Source: Tubiluchus corallicola (Eukaryota; Priapulida; Priapulimorpha; Priapulimorphida; Tubiluchidae). Taken from it: a stretch of 42,729 bases of DNA. Both the position numbers and the translations under genes were made by a program. How positions within the stretch are numbered: the stretch's first letter is position 1; every line of letters begins with the position of its first letter. The DNA lies in contig JAQGDQ010001396.1 of assembly GCA_030141605.1 (NCBI GenBank), forward strand, positions 1 to 42,729, read 5' to 3'. The notes beneath the pieces were generated by a model. That model did no database searches, was not told the DNA's origin, and was given only the letters and a program-made list of their open reading frames with translations. This document shows positions 12,001-27,000 of the stretch, piece by piece.

Positions 12001-15000
12001 TTGGAATTTCAATAACAATTTTTGAAGTAATTGTTTAAACGAAATTGTGCTACTTGTTTTCCTGAACTATTTTTTAGTAATGCATACTTGTTTGTTTTTG
12101 TTACAGATTATTTGTTGTCAAATAATCATATCAATTCCATCATTGTACATAAGTTTGACTTTTCCGATGAAGAAGTAAGTTGACTTAAACTTATATAGAA
12201 GTATGCATACCTGTGTTGAACATGTTTTATTAGTTTCTTGTAATTCCTTCATTTAAATCAACTAGTTTTTGATCTTTTAAATCAACTAGTTGTGATGTTA
12301 AAATTTAAATCAATTTTTGTCTTAAATTGATTGGTTTTATTGCAAAGTCATTTGTTTTGAAAAACGTGTTAAGCAAATATTAATTGGTGAAATGAATCAA
12401 GCTGTATGTTCTCAACAGTTTTTTAATTAACTCTTGTGAGAAGTGGATAGTTAACAGATAAAGAGATTTAGCATAGGAGTAAAATGGGTGACAGTAGAAA
12501 GTGAAAATTAAAACTATATTTTTACAAGAGTGAGAAACGAGCATTTCTTCGATGAAGTTTTTGTTCCTAAAAATTTGGTTTTTATTTTACTTTCAGATAA
12601 TGGCATACTATATTTCTTTTTTAAAGACTTTGTCTCTCAAGCTCAACACTCATACTATACATTTCTTTTATAACGAGGTAAATTACAAATAGCATTTACA
12701 TCTTTGGCTTTATTCCTGTTTTAAACAGTTTGACAAAATTCCCCATTTTGGCCCAAACTGCAAAATTTTGTTTTTTTGTTATAAAAGTAAAGAATGGCAA
12801 ATCAAATAAACATAGTAGCTGTTATCGTGTCTTATGGTGCTAGTGAGTGTATGAATATGTACTGTAGTAACACTTTCTAGATTAATTTCTTAGTGTAAAT
12901 TATAAATTGGTTTACCTTGTAGTTTCTTTGTTTTTGCGAGTAAAATTAAAATTTGCAATTTTACAGCAGTTTTAACAATTTTAAGTGTTATCTAAATTTA
13001 TTTCTCTCCATTTTATGTAATTGTTTATGGTACATGGTTTGGCAAGTGGTACAATGCTAATACATGTCTTTTGTTTGTATTTCACACTTTTAGCACACTA
13101 ATGATTTCCCACTTTACACAGAAGCTATTAAATTTTTCAACCACAGTGAGATTATGGTGAGAAATGCAGTAAGAACACTCACTTTAAACGTTTACAGAGG
13201 TACATAATAGTCATTTATTAACTGGCATGTTTTCTTATAAAGAGTAAGGTGATATGTACAGCATTCATGTATATGCTGTACCTAAATATGGTAATGTACT
13301 CTGATTATTTGTTTTACACCCGATCTCTGCTAAATAAGCAAAATGTCATCAAAAATAAATTCAAAGCATTTAACCACAAACCCCCATATAGTTATTGGCC
13401 ACTGATCACATTTTTTTTGTCAGAATAAAGTCAGTTTTTTGTTAAAAATTCTTACATGTGTAGACGTGGAATTATGTTATAATTTTGTAATTAGTATTTA
13501 TCGATTGTTATTTTTTGTTTTTACTAAAATGTGAATTTACGCTGTAAGAATTGTTTGTTTAGAGTTATTATTTTTGTCCTATAGTTGATGATAAATCCAT
13601 GTTGAAATTTATCAAGGATCGAACGGCAGCTCCGTATTTTTTTAATCTAGTCTGGTTTGTTGGAAGTCATATTATTGAACTGGATATGTGTGTACGAAAT
13701 GATGCCGAGTAAGTTTGTCTTACCACCTGGATTGTTAATATTCTCGTGTTAAGCTAATTAGGTGTTAACTTACAGAATTATAAAGACTTGTCTTTGATCA
13801 GATAATGTGACCTAAGAATTGGTGTTTAGTCGATACTATCAAGAAATAGTCAGTCATTTAATTTCTGATCGTACTTTTTCACTATAAGTTTGCTGTCATT
13901 TAACTTATAAACTAAATAATTGTAACTCTGTGGTCAGTAAATAATTAATCTATTTAAATATTTCTTCTTTTATTATCTTGCAGTCACAATAGCAGGACAC
14001 GGCTGAGTGATTTAGTTGCTGAGCACCTTGATCATCTACACTATGTAAACGATATCTTGTCTCTTGGCATTGAATCACTTAATAATGTTCTGGTTGATCA
14101 TCTACTAAACCGTTTACTAATTCCACTGTACGTGTATTCGCTAACCAAACGACGGAAATATTCAGCTCATCTGGTGAGCCACTTATTTAAATTGATTTTC
14201 AAAAAAAAGATATGATAGTGCACTAGTATGATTATATAATGTCTTATATGATTTATTAAAATTATAGTATTATATAATAATATATTACAAATATTAATGG
14301 TGCTGTCATTGACTACAGAAATGTTATAGAAATTTGTCATTTCTATCAGCTTTTGTAATATTCCATTTTGTAAAACTTGTTTTCTTTTGTTTGGAATTTC
14401 ATTCATGGGAAAAATGACATAAATTTTCAGGACGAGAAACCTCATGTCAACTCTGTCGTGTCCTTGTTTCTTCTCTCTCAGGTAAGCAAATTAAATTTTT
14501 TCAAAAACAGTCAGTATCTGCAATTATAGTTTAGTGTGATGTTTGTTTTATACAATTGAGTTATGTATTTGATTATGATATATTAAATTTCATTTATTAT
14601 TTTTAATATTTGTTAAGAGTAAAGAGTTCACTATGTAGCATGTTGGGTTGAGAGCTTTAAAGCAGATATTCATCCTCAAGAGCAATTTCGGTCATTTTTT
14701 GTTGGTCTTGCTTTGTTCTCTGTCTTGCACGTTTCAATTTCTCTGGTTTTTGCCTTGTCCTCGTACATGCTGGTATCGAACTTGGTATTAGTTTTGAAGC
14801 CTGGTCTCGAAATTTATTCCACTTTGCAGAAAAGTGCAGTTAATTTTATTACTCACTAAGCAAAATTAGTAGGATTTTGTCGAAACCCTAGCTAGCAAAC
14901 TTCTTCGGTAGTTTCTTGAAATTTTTGAGTTTTATGCATGCATGTGGACATAGCTAGGATGTATATGGGCATATGGGCATTGGAAGGTGAATTTGAAATC

Positions 15001-18000
15001 GGAACCTTGTATGTTGAAATACACAGAAAAGATTTGGTAAGCACAGTTTAATCATAAAAAAGAAACTTAATTCGTTGTACGGTACCATCAGCTGACACAT
15101 TAATTTTTAAAAGGTGCACATAGTAAATTTATTCAAATTTCAAATTCAAGCAGCCATATTAATAGCTTTCTTTGAGAATTCCTGCTTTTTAAATTATTCA
15201 TATCATTTACGGTATAATGCATCAAAAAATAATCGCAGAGCTTATGCAAAAACACTTTAAAACAGCTTTAACATCCCTAGAGTTGCTTTCTGTGAGTGTT
15301 AGTTTTAGTCTTGGTATTATCGGGATTATCAAAGTTCTAGCATTGGTCATACTGTTGGTCTTGGTTTTAATTTTGGTCTCACCTACCCTAATCTTGGTCA
15401 CATTCACGAGTTTAAAGTGTTAAGTTTAAATTGCTACACTAATAGAATTGTTCTGGCCTTCTTTAAGCAATGTATTCCGGCGAGTTATATTGGAATTCTT
15501 GATGATGTAAATCGGAATTAGCTGCAATTTGAGATTATGAGACTTTTTTATGAAAAGGATAGCACTTTTGGAAACTACTGTTAGTATGTGGTGTTCTGTA
15601 TGACTACCTGTATGACTGTGATTTAATCCAGGAGTTCTTTGCAGTTCCATTGAGAATTTACTAAAAGGAACCAAGCCCCTTGGGCAGAGAAAAAAATCTC
15701 GTGAAATTTTGTGAGCTTGCACTAATCTAAAGAGCTGTTCATTAAACTGCATTTTCAACTTTTATTTTCTATTTTTTAAATAAGACGATAGAATGTCGCA
15801 GAAAGTGATTATAGGGAAGAAAGCAAGAATTGCCAATATTTGTGGAAGTAGACACACAATGATCAGTACAGTTTTAACAGATTCTTGGTTTTCTGTCATC
15901 TTGTTCCACTTCGTTTTGCTCTTTCAGAATTTTCCTAGTTAAAAATGTTTCTAAATCAAAATATTTATTTAAACAAGGAGGAAATTTTAAAAAAAATTCA
16001 CAAATTCATGTGAATCTATTGGGATCTGTTTAAATTAGTGTTTAACATTTTTACAACTTTTATAAAATTTTCAATTTTTTATTGCAATTAAAGGTATGTG
16101 TTAGAAGATGTTCTATGTCTTCTTTTATGTTATTAGCTGATATTATATAATATCAGACTTTGATATTCCAAATGCTAAGTGAAATCATCCATCTGATTTA
16201 TTCTGCTTGCTAATTGGTTATCTTTTTTGCTATCTTTTAGGTATTTTTGATAACAAGGTATGCACCGCTTGTCCGGCAGCTTGCTGACATAATTTTCAAT
16301 GGCGATATATTTGATGCAAATAGTGATAGTCAACATCCAGAGGTAAGATTGTTTATTTGATAATTTTTTATTGCCAAACTGTTTTTCTTGTACTCATGCA
16401 TTTAAATTTTCAGTTTTACATTTATACTTAAAGTTCTTTGGTTTATTGGAAATTTCACTTTACTGATTCTTATTTTTCTTGCACTCAACTGTACATTTCA
16501 AACAGGCTATTTCACATTCGCAGTTAGTGCAAAAATCCACACCAGGACTTTTGTCATATGTTGAAGTTTCCATTTTGGTGCTAAAGGTCTCTTTGTCAGC
16601 TATAAAGAGTAGTAAGTATAATGTCACATTGTGGTAGCCCGAAGCACCCTTAAGAGCTGACGTATTAGACCATGTAAACATGCTGACATTTAACGAAACG
16701 GACTTAAATGTTTTTGTTTTTCTAGTTGGCAGTCTTTTTCTTAAGGACTGCAGTTCTGTACTGCAGTACAGAATGTAAATTAGGCAAAGTAAAAGCACAA
16801 AGCAAAACTAGCGAGAAGTACTTTTCATAAAATCAGAAGTATTTTAAACTGATGATGACCTTCGGCAGTGGTGAAATGTTTTGTTAACTTGCAAATGTGA
16901 ATACTCTTGTTTCATTTTCAATAATATTTTATAGAACAAAAAGACTGTTATTGTATGGTTATTATTCATTAGAAAATTGAAATTTGAAAGCTGTTTTTGT
17001 AGAATATAGTAATTAATAGAGTGACTGCACCCAAGGGACAGTCAACATGTACATCTATGGATACTTTGCAGTGTTCGTGTGGAATTAGCATATGTGTGCT
17101 TGCAAGCTAAAACCGTCCATAAGTCGGTATAGTTAAAACTACGTTATGATGCTTCAAAGTAGAAAGCACCAAAAATTTTGTCAAAAGTTGATTTTTGTTT
17201 TTTTATGAAAACAAATGTTAAATATATTGGACTTTTATATTCTAGCATCAAATTATCAAGAAAATGTCCAAAAATACTAAAAATACTAATTTTATACCTC
17301 CTTATCCACTTTTCTGTCTAGAAACTAGTACTGCAATTGTAAAAAACTTGTATTTCCTAATCCTAATCCTAAATGATCCTAAAAGGTTAGCTTAAATGAT
17401 CCTCATGAAATGGAGATTCAGGGTATGTGAATAACTAGAAAAGCCTAATTGCCGACTTATGGGCGATTTTGCTATGCATGCACACATATATTGTGCAAAA
17501 GTACTTCTTATGTACACACAATATAGGTGTATGAAACAGCTGCAATATTATATGATAACCTTTCACAGTGCATTGCAGTTTTATCTTTCCAGTAACATTG
17601 TAATATTGTAATGACATTTTGAATTGTTTTAGGGAAGAGCGATTCCCATTCGGCGATTTACCGCTCCTCCGGAAACACTGGCACAATCTTTGGAGAGTAA
17701 TATGCACCAGCTTGAGCAAGAGTTATTACAAAATGAAGAAAGAGATAAACTTCAGGAAAGTGCAACAGAAAACGATGCACTTCAGAGTGATAATGCTACA
17801 ACCGAGCAGACTGCAATTGCAGATGACACGCTAAGTGCAAACGATCAGGGTGCACTTGCAGGTGAAAAATTTCATTGCTATTCTTTCCCTTATCATCTTT
17901 GTTTTTGAAACAAATATGTTTTTTATTTAACTAATTTCTTTGAAATCTGTAGAAAATTGTCAAAGTAAATGTTTAATTTGGATATTGTGGTAACTATCAT

Positions 18001-21000
18001 GTCGGTATCATGTGGAATTTCTAAAGCTGTTTCTGTGACTGATTTGCTAACTTAGTTTTACCAATGTTGTCTGTTACTCTCTAAATAATGTGTTATTGCA
18101 GTTTTACCTTATATATGTTATGCTGATTATCTTTATTCTGTGGCAACTCTATTTTCTTATAGTGTGTTTCTTTGCTTTATATGTTAGTAAAGTTGATTTT
18201 GTAATCATTAGTCAGTATCATTTTTGCAGGAAAAATTTTTTGCATTGTAGTTGAGCTCACCTTTTTCTGATTTTGTTTTCAAGAATATGATGAAAAATCA
18301 GTCTTGGAATTTTGTTGCAAATAAGGTGCTTAATTCAACTCAGCAGTTAACTGCAATGCAGAACTTGGCTTGTAATTTTCAACAGGTCCTAGTACTTACG
18401 AGATCAACCAGTTGAACTGCACTGATGAGGAAAAAGCTCATCATATTCAAGAAGAACAACATGCGGCAGAACAAGCTCAGCAACAATTCTCTCTCACTAA
18501 CAGGTGAGTATGATCTTAATGCATAGTGCGTAGCTATCTGTAAATTTTTATTTGTGTTGAAATTAGTAACTAATTAGAACCAGTGTTACTGGGCTTGTAG
18601 GTGTTATGTGTGTTGATATTTCATTGATTGACAATTGATGAAGATAGCCTCTGGCAGTGATTAGGACATGTCTTTGTAATCAAATAACCCTAAATAGCTC
18701 TTAGTAAAATGTAGATATTCAATCAGGATTATTTAATGCTGACTGAATAAAGCTTTTATTTATTTAGCAACGAAAAAGTGTAAGCTTGGGAAAATTGCGA
18801 CATTATGAAATTAGTATTAAACAAAAGAAATTTAGAAACTGCTTTTTGGGAACTGATATGCCGAAAGAGGGATGTGATCCCTGGAATTTCACCAGATTCA
18901 CTTTACTTGCACTTTGCAGGCCAAATTTTTGGCGTGCATGATAATTATAAGCTTTTATTGCATATTTTACAATGATTACTTTTAATGAAGAACTTGTGTT
19001 TTTGATGTGTTCCCCTTGCATAATGTTAAAGTGATATTAGATCTAAGCTGAACAAAAAGGAATAATATATTGCTAATTGTTACGAGTAGGTAATTATTGT
19101 TTTATCCTCTATGGTGGCACTTATTGCCATCAACATAGTTGTACTTGGTATGTTAGAAGCTCTATCTTTAATAAATATTTTGTTTGACAGACCATATTTG
19201 GAAGCCATTTTTAACTCTCTAGACTGTGCAGAGAATGACTATGAAGCCTTGTTTGCATTGTGTCTTCTGTATGCAATTGGACATAATGATGGTAGTATTG
19301 CTTTATTCATTTATTTTGTTGCTTAAATACAATTTCCTGTTAAGAGACTGTTTATATCAAGCATGTGAAATACTTGTGCGAAAGGGCCAGGTGAATTTTT
19401 TGGATTGAACGTCTTCCTGGAAAATTGCGTAACAACCCTGTGTCACTATCACTGTACAGAAGAATGATGCATTGACAAAAGGTTGTAGTCCCCAAATGAG
19501 TAGTTAGGGAGTATTTTTCCTAATTCGTAGCTTTAAGAAATTTTGAGATAACTGTGATTTTGAATAAGTGCTTTGCACTAAATAATACTGATATTCAGCT
19601 AAACGGACGAAATGCAAAAAAAATTAAATTGAAGGAAAGTTTAGAAGAGCAGTGCTGCTCTTTATAATTGATTAATCAAAGATGTGAAGGAATTTCGTAA
19701 TTTTGCGTGCATACATGTTTCATTCTTACAGTATTAAATATTTATTCTACTTTGTTCAGTGTTTTTCAGTTGTCATTATCACCCTTTGTCATTTTACTAT
19801 TGGCTGTTATTTTGTAATGTGGGAATTGTACAAAAAGGCTTTGTCTTTTGACTACTTACACCGTACTTAATCTAGACAGGGTTCTGTTTTTTCTTCTAAT
19901 ACTTGTCTATTTTTCTTCTTTGTATTGGCATACTTTTTCAGAGGGTATGATGTCTGTTTTGTTGTTGTTCTACATCTACTTTTCTGCTTTTTAGTTGCTA
20001 ACTTTCCAGGATAGTAGTTGATGCTGACATTATATGTGCTGTCACGGCATGTCTCTGTAGTAATTGCATTTCCCTCTTGTTACTTTTTTATTTCAAGCTT
20101 TGACAGAGCCACCAAATGATTTTTTTTGCATCAGTCGACAGCTGTCAAGTTGATGTTAACTATCAGTCATCTGTGTGTACCCATTTAAGTCTCATTGTGT
20201 ATTGTGTAGTTTGTCACAGTTGCTGCACTACCTTGATGCACTAGTTTGTCCCCTTAGTGATTTTTAACTAAATATTTCACACTTTATTAAATGAACTGCT
20301 TATAATTTTTTTCCAATAAAATAGTTTGATTTGCATTGCACCCTTCTTAGCATCTGAGAGTAGGTATAGTGATGTTGAAATATATTGAAATACAGTACTA
20401 TTCTTGAAAGTGTAAATAATTTACTGAAGTTTAATGATCTATAAAAATAAAATATATCAGCGACCGATTGTATAATAGGATGCTCATTTTCCTTATACCA
20501 TTTTGCATTGTTTATCACTTAATAAACTGAAGTAGAATGGTACTTTATATTTATTAGGAATAAAAATCGTATTTTAATGATTTACTTGAAGAGCATATGA
20601 CCATGAAAATAATCAATGTTGTTGTGTTCTTTTGTTATTTTAAATTTTTATGTTCGTTTTTTTTCATATGTTGGTTTTGGGTTTGCTTTCACATATGAAC
20701 TTACATGAACATTGAATGGTAATCTTGGACCAAGTTGAATTCACTTCATTTTGTATTAGTTACCCGGCTTTTTGAATGACCAGTTTTGTAGAATTTATGC
20801 TGTTGCTTTTAGATATTTTCTTGCTTAACAAAAGTCTGTTAACTTCATTTCCAAGTGCATCTTTTCTCTAAGATAAAGACTTAACTATACAGAAAATCCC
20901 AGGACTATTGTCAGCTCTGGTTCTGGATTGTATCTGCAAGACTTATTACATGAAATATAATTTAGTTACTGATAGATAACTATATTTATTTGTGTGAGAG

Positions 21001-24000
21001 GAGTTTTTTAAGTTTGTTCACAATTTGAATAACTGTGTAATCAAAACTAAACTTAGTTTTTTTACATTTTCATAGGAATTAATGAAGAACTTTTGGATTC
21101 TGTGTTAATGCCAACAGACAGATCACTGGTAAGGTTTTAAAAATAATGTGTTGTTGTAATCTGACTGAGCTCAATTACCAAAATTACGTTTCGTTCGCCC
21201 TTGTACATGTATCATCGAACACAATTAGGTAAAAGATGCTTTAACCAATTGAGCATGATACCAACAGACGATAATTCAATTGTACGAGAAAAACAACTAC
21301 TGCTGCTACTGACTGTTAATATTTCATTCATCAAATGTATTTTCATTAAAGCAGGTTCAGTCGGTAATGTTAGTTTTTTGTCTTCGGATTAAAATTCCTT
21401 TGTTTGAAGACTTATCACCTTCATGCATTTCATAACAATTATTAAATACCTGCGTTTGTATAATATATTAAGTTGATCATTACCTGAACTTTGTTTATTT
21501 CAGCTGAAGTATATGTACAATATTCATTTGGTAGAAAGGTTAATCAAGGTGATAACTCTGAGCTGTCAGCATGGTAAGTCTACTCGATCATCTTTTGACA
21601 CGCTTTGTTTTAAGGGCTTATTTTGATTCGCTGACGTAACGTTTTTCTGTTTTTTAAACGAGAAGAAAAGTAAATTTTAAGTATGTCTCAAAAATCTTTC
21701 CATATAAACATATATTAATTAGTATCACTCTTGTCTGTTTGAAAAGTATATGTAACTGAAAAAGAAAATTCTTAATATATTGAAATATTCGTGCCACTTA
21801 GCAAAATGGCACTGCATCGCCATCCCATTGTGCACCACTGGCTCACCAAAATACACATCGTTGATCTTATTGTCAATATAATACTTTATACTACTATATT
21901 TTGTAATACAATACTATATAATACAAAAATAATTTATACTTTGGTTAGTTAACGAACAGTGTGCTGTGAACACTCTGATTATTTTTTCAAGCTTTTTCGC
22001 AATGTTATCTAAACTTATTTCAAACAACTTACTGTCAAAATGCCTGCTCCTAACTGTCATCATGGGAGTTTAAATCCTCAAGTTTTACAGCACATAAAAA
22101 TTCCAGCTGAATTATGTGATTTATGTGATTATTAAAGGATTTTCTTATCCGTTAAGTGCTTTTATGCTTCATTTGAGTTGAGATGGTTTTTATGGACCAG
22201 TGAAATAGTTAAGTTAACACTAACATTTCTTCTTCAATCATAGGGAGTAAGGTGCGTCTTGCAACACTAGAACTTGCAACACTTGTGCTAAAGCAGCTCG
22301 TCTACAAAGAGGATTCTCCCAGTTTTCTTCAAGATGGCCATTTGGCTTGGGTGGAGGCTGCAAGAGAAGAATCCATACTACTTTTGCGGAACTTCTACAA
22401 GGGCGAAGAGATATTCTTAGACATGTTTGAAGATGAATATCAACAGTTGAAGGTATTGCCGTTATTATGATAACAAAGTAATTTATTGCATTGACCATTA
22501 TTCTAGTTTGGTTTGCCTTCTGTTTAATACCAAAAAATTGTTCTCTTTTTTGGGTGCACAATGACATTGTGAAAGAAAGGAAATTTTTAATTATCAACTG
22601 TAGAATTGACAGTCTCTATTCGTGTGTAAATGTACTAAAGTAATTTTCACCTCTGTCAAAAACTGGTGAGAAAGTTGATTGTGCATCCTCGTCTGTTCAT
22701 TTGGGCAGAAGACATCTCAAAATATTGAGAGTGAATATTGAAAAAAATAGCAGAAAGTTAATATGATTTAAGTGGTAATTAAATGGGAACTGGGAGAAAA
22801 AAGCAGTATATCATTATTGACTAAATATGTTCTTCTATGGGACTCTGTGTCACCAAATGGAAATACACCATTCATGTAAAATGAAATAAATTTAAAAATT
22901 TTGTTCCTTGAAACGATCATTGTATTACAATTCACAAAGGTGTATATTGTGTAATACACTATAAACTCATGAAGTGCCCTTCTAGTTGTTATGTCATTGT
23001 TTTGCATTTTTTACAGTTGAGTCCTTTAAATGTGGAATACCTGACAATGGACCACAATATTCTGCTGACACCTACTGGCACGCCCATGACAGGAATTGAG
23101 TTTACCAAGCGTCTGCCATGTGGTGACGTAGAGAGAGCTCGACGGGTAAGCTAGTAAATACATCAAACTTTAGAAACGAATACTGTGTTGGAGTTGTTAT
23201 TAAAGAATTTCTCGCATTTCATTTGCAAAAAATGTAGGAACACCCTAAAAGTGGTAAATATTCCAAGCAAAAGCAATATGAAAATTAAGCTTTTCTGGAC
23301 CTTTCAGTTAATTTGTAGTTTTACTAAGTTATAGCTGTTACTAAGCAAAGTTGTAATACTACTGTTATTCATTAGGCTAAAATAATTGGTATCTGTAATG
23401 TTTTGGCATAAATGCAGGAGTTGTTAAAGTTGTCTTGAATTGATATCATCAAATGCTTGTAATGAATTTATGTGCATTGTAGAAATTGAGCAGACACACT
23501 TTTGTTAGAGGGAAATATGTTTTCAAAATAAATAAATCAGTCCTACAGATGTTAGAATCTGCCGTGCAATTGCCTGTCAGCACCAATTCTATTAAAACGT
23601 ATGTGCTTGTTTCTAGGCAATAAGGGTATTCTTCTTGCTTCGAGACTTGTCACTAACACTGCGACATGAGCCGGAGACACAGCTTCCTCTAACCAAACTC
23701 AATCGCATAATCAAAGTGGATGACGTTCTTGATCTTAGTAAGTAGCTTCACTGTAGTTGTAGATTCTGAGACGAATATAGGAAAACTCAATTGCTGTAGA
23801 CGTTGCAAATTATCTATAGTATGTTTACTCTAAGTATTGCATTTGTTTATAATTAAAAAAATGTGTGTGGCTGTTTGTTATGTTAAGTTAGTTTTTATAG
23901 AATGTGTATATTATAAATCAAAAAGTTTTTCCTTTCCTTGTAGGTAGGCTCTCTAAAACACCTGCTATTTTAGTTGTCTTAGAATTGTACAGTGTACAAG

Positions 24001-27000
24001 AAAAAGTTGACTATATTACTGGAAAAGTTAGATTTTTGTATTTGTGTAATATTTGCAATTTTATATTGCAGATAATAGCGATTTAATAGCCTGTACTGTT
24101 TTGATGAGCGATGGGTAAGTGAGAAATTACTTTGAAATATGGATTAAGTTTCATTAACAATATAGTGATAACCTTTATTTATAATATGAATAATATTGAT
24201 TATTTAAGCTGTCTTTAAAGTCAGTAATAAATGTAAACTAGTAAGGCCTATCTTTGACTGAAGTCAACATATTAAACACCTACAACTTGGATTATTATTA
24301 CTATCATCATCATCATCATCATTATTATTTTTATTATTATTGTTATTATTATTATTATTATCCACATAATACCTTAACAGTTTCATGTTCTTGATCGAAG
24401 AATCAGTGGCACTGTCTCCTAATTCTTTGTTATTACTCTGCTGGGACTCGCATCTGGCTTTCTGAGCTCCTGAAGTCCCAGGTTCTGTTATTGAACCAAA
24501 CTAGTATATTCATTTGTATCAATGACATTTCCATAGATGTTTGTATCATTACCCATAGTTACTACTGTGTTACTTCATGTGTCAAATGGCACTAAAGTAT
24601 CATGAGGTATGACCTGGCAGCAGGCTTGAACCAGCAACCCCCCAATCATATTTCACCTAGTTAACTGGTTTTTTAACTAGCAATATGCAGTCAACTTTGC
24701 GGAAAAATTAGAAATCATTCTTAACTAAGAGTGATTAATTCATGAAAAAAATCCCACAATTAAGAAACAAGGAAAAATATGACATTTCAAACAACTCCTG
24801 CATTTATCTTCAGGTGAAAGAATAAGAAAGAAAAAGGGGAAAAGTCACATATTGTTAGTACTAATTTTTTGGAGAGTTTTAGTACATTATTAAAAGAAAA
24901 ATATGCAATCCCAGAAGAAAACAGAGGCACAGCAAACAAAAACCTCAAGGGAAAACATGGAAATCTACAGTGACTGGCTACAGAATCTTAGACTGAGACA
25001 GAACGGAAACTGTTTTTTCCTTTTTCTTTTTCATTTTTTCTTATTCCTTCACCTGAAGATAAAACACATTGGCAATTTGAAATGAGTATATTTCCTGCTT
25101 CTTGAAATTTAATTTTTTTATTATTTGTGTCATTATTCTTATCATTAATAATTAAATTTGTGTCATGAGTTGCATGAATCTGTGACAACAATGTAGTCAC
25201 TATCTTGCTGTTGAAAGTTGCATCACAAATCATTTTTTCATTAATTTGCTGTTTTAACATAGTTGTCCAGTTGTCCTTGTAATAGTAGTTTCTCCCTTTT
25301 TCTGGTGAACAGTACTGTAAAACTTCTAAATCGTAAGAACAGGTTCAGGCTGCACAGGGCATATGAAAATGTTTGTTAGAAATTATTCAGCTTGTTAAGA
25401 ACGTCTTTCCCCATATAAAATTTTTGTCTTTATTCAAAATACATTGCAGATATTGGGGCTCCATACAGTCTAAGTGATTGTGCATCTGTTCCATCTGTTG
25501 GTGTGATATTTTTTTTGTTTTACTTTTACAATCATTCAAAACTTTGTGTTATAAGCAGGGGCTTTTAAGTAGAGTTTATGGTATTTACATTAACTGCTTC
25601 CTGATTTTTGTATTATTTATAGAGTAATGAATTTTCTGTAATTCACTGCACTGCATGGTGTCTTTGTGTCATCTCAATGACAGTAGTTTGTCCTAAGTAA
25701 AAATCAGGTTTGTACTATAAACAACATGTACAAAGCTTTTGGTTTACTCTTGCCACAAAATAATCCCTGATCTGTGCACACTAAGCTTCATTATTTCAGA
25801 ATTCCAGGTGCGTGTGCTATTAATGTCTAGTGTCAAGTTTATGTGGATTGCCCTGAGCTAATTGCGATGCGGGCAGTGATAAATATTCAGAGCTCTTTGA
25901 AGTTGGTTTTCTGAGATCATTATAATCATATTTGTCAACTACTTTGTTAAAATGCTGTGAAATAGGCTGCCACAGAAAACTTTTTCTCCTACATTAGTGG
26001 TGGATTTGTGATTTACACTTGCCTTTGCGAAAAATGTTTGTTGCCTTAGGGAAGATGTCTGGCTGGCAAAGGTGCTTACCTGCTTTCACTTTTGTAACTT
26101 TTAAAAATAAACCTTGAGAATACGTTTTATAGCTACACTAGTTTTATGATACTCGTAAACAGATGTATGTGATAAATGGATGTTTGTTAAAAGTTAAGAC
26201 CTGTAGTTTAAACCTATTTTTATAGCTTTTTGAATGTTTTTTAGGAATCAACTTTTAGCTGAAGAGTCATCCTCTAAGCAAAACAGACATTTTAAGATTC
26301 AAATAGTTTGTTATTTGTAGTGTGGTCAATATTTTTGGAAAACTTAAGCATACTCTGGCTTCTATTAGTGCAGCTACTGGTAAATAAACTTTTATTAGGA
26401 CATGTATTTTGTGTTTTCGTTGGTTATATACATGTAAAGCAAGTTTGTCTTTTCAGTCAAAAACTTCGACGATTCTTAGCAATTGATCTGGTGCAGATGA
26501 TTCTAGTTGAACCAGACACAAAGAGATTAGGCTGGGGTGTGGCTCGTTTTGTAGGCTTTCTGCAGGTAAGTTTTTATTTATGGATGTTGCTTTTTGTTGT
26601 AGTGTAATGTAATTTATAAATTTAGTGATGGTTTTGTTTTTTAAGCGTGATACTACTAAATAAAATAAACTTAAAAGTATGAGAAGCATTCACTGTGAAC
26701 TGATAAACTGAAATTTAAACTTATTCTGATTTAATTGTGATTTGTCAGTCGGTTGTAAAATATGATGAGAAAGTAAATGTATGAAAGTGTGCAAGCTTAA
26801 ATCTTGACCTTCAAACTCTCTCCACAATGCCTTACAAACATGTTATTATCCTTACAAACATGTTAGTTATTGATTTGGACGTATGTGGCACATATCATGG
26901 TAATATGCCAAATAACACCACATTTATTGATGAACCAGATCAGGAAGTGGTGAAAAGAGGCGATTTTACCTGCATAAAAATGGAAAAATTGGTACAGTAT

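Noticed and set aside
15217-15423. Hydrophobic 68-codon frame in intron 9
   Set aside because: The Leu/Val run comes from a degenerate TTGGTC repeat, and the frame has no splice or start support.
16460-16798. 112-codon minus-strand frame in intron 10
   Set aside because: No recognisable motif. It overlaps what looks like retroelement-derived sequence and has no supporting signals.
16853-16885. Hammerhead ribozyme core (CTGATGA...GAAA), as found in some Penelope-like elements
   Set aside because: The closing pair of stem II is T-T, stem II is weak, and no stem III with a cleavage triplet is evident.
26308-26607. 99-codon frame starting in intron 19
   Set aside because: Its first half is intron read-through; only 26457-26565 is CLEC16A exon 20.
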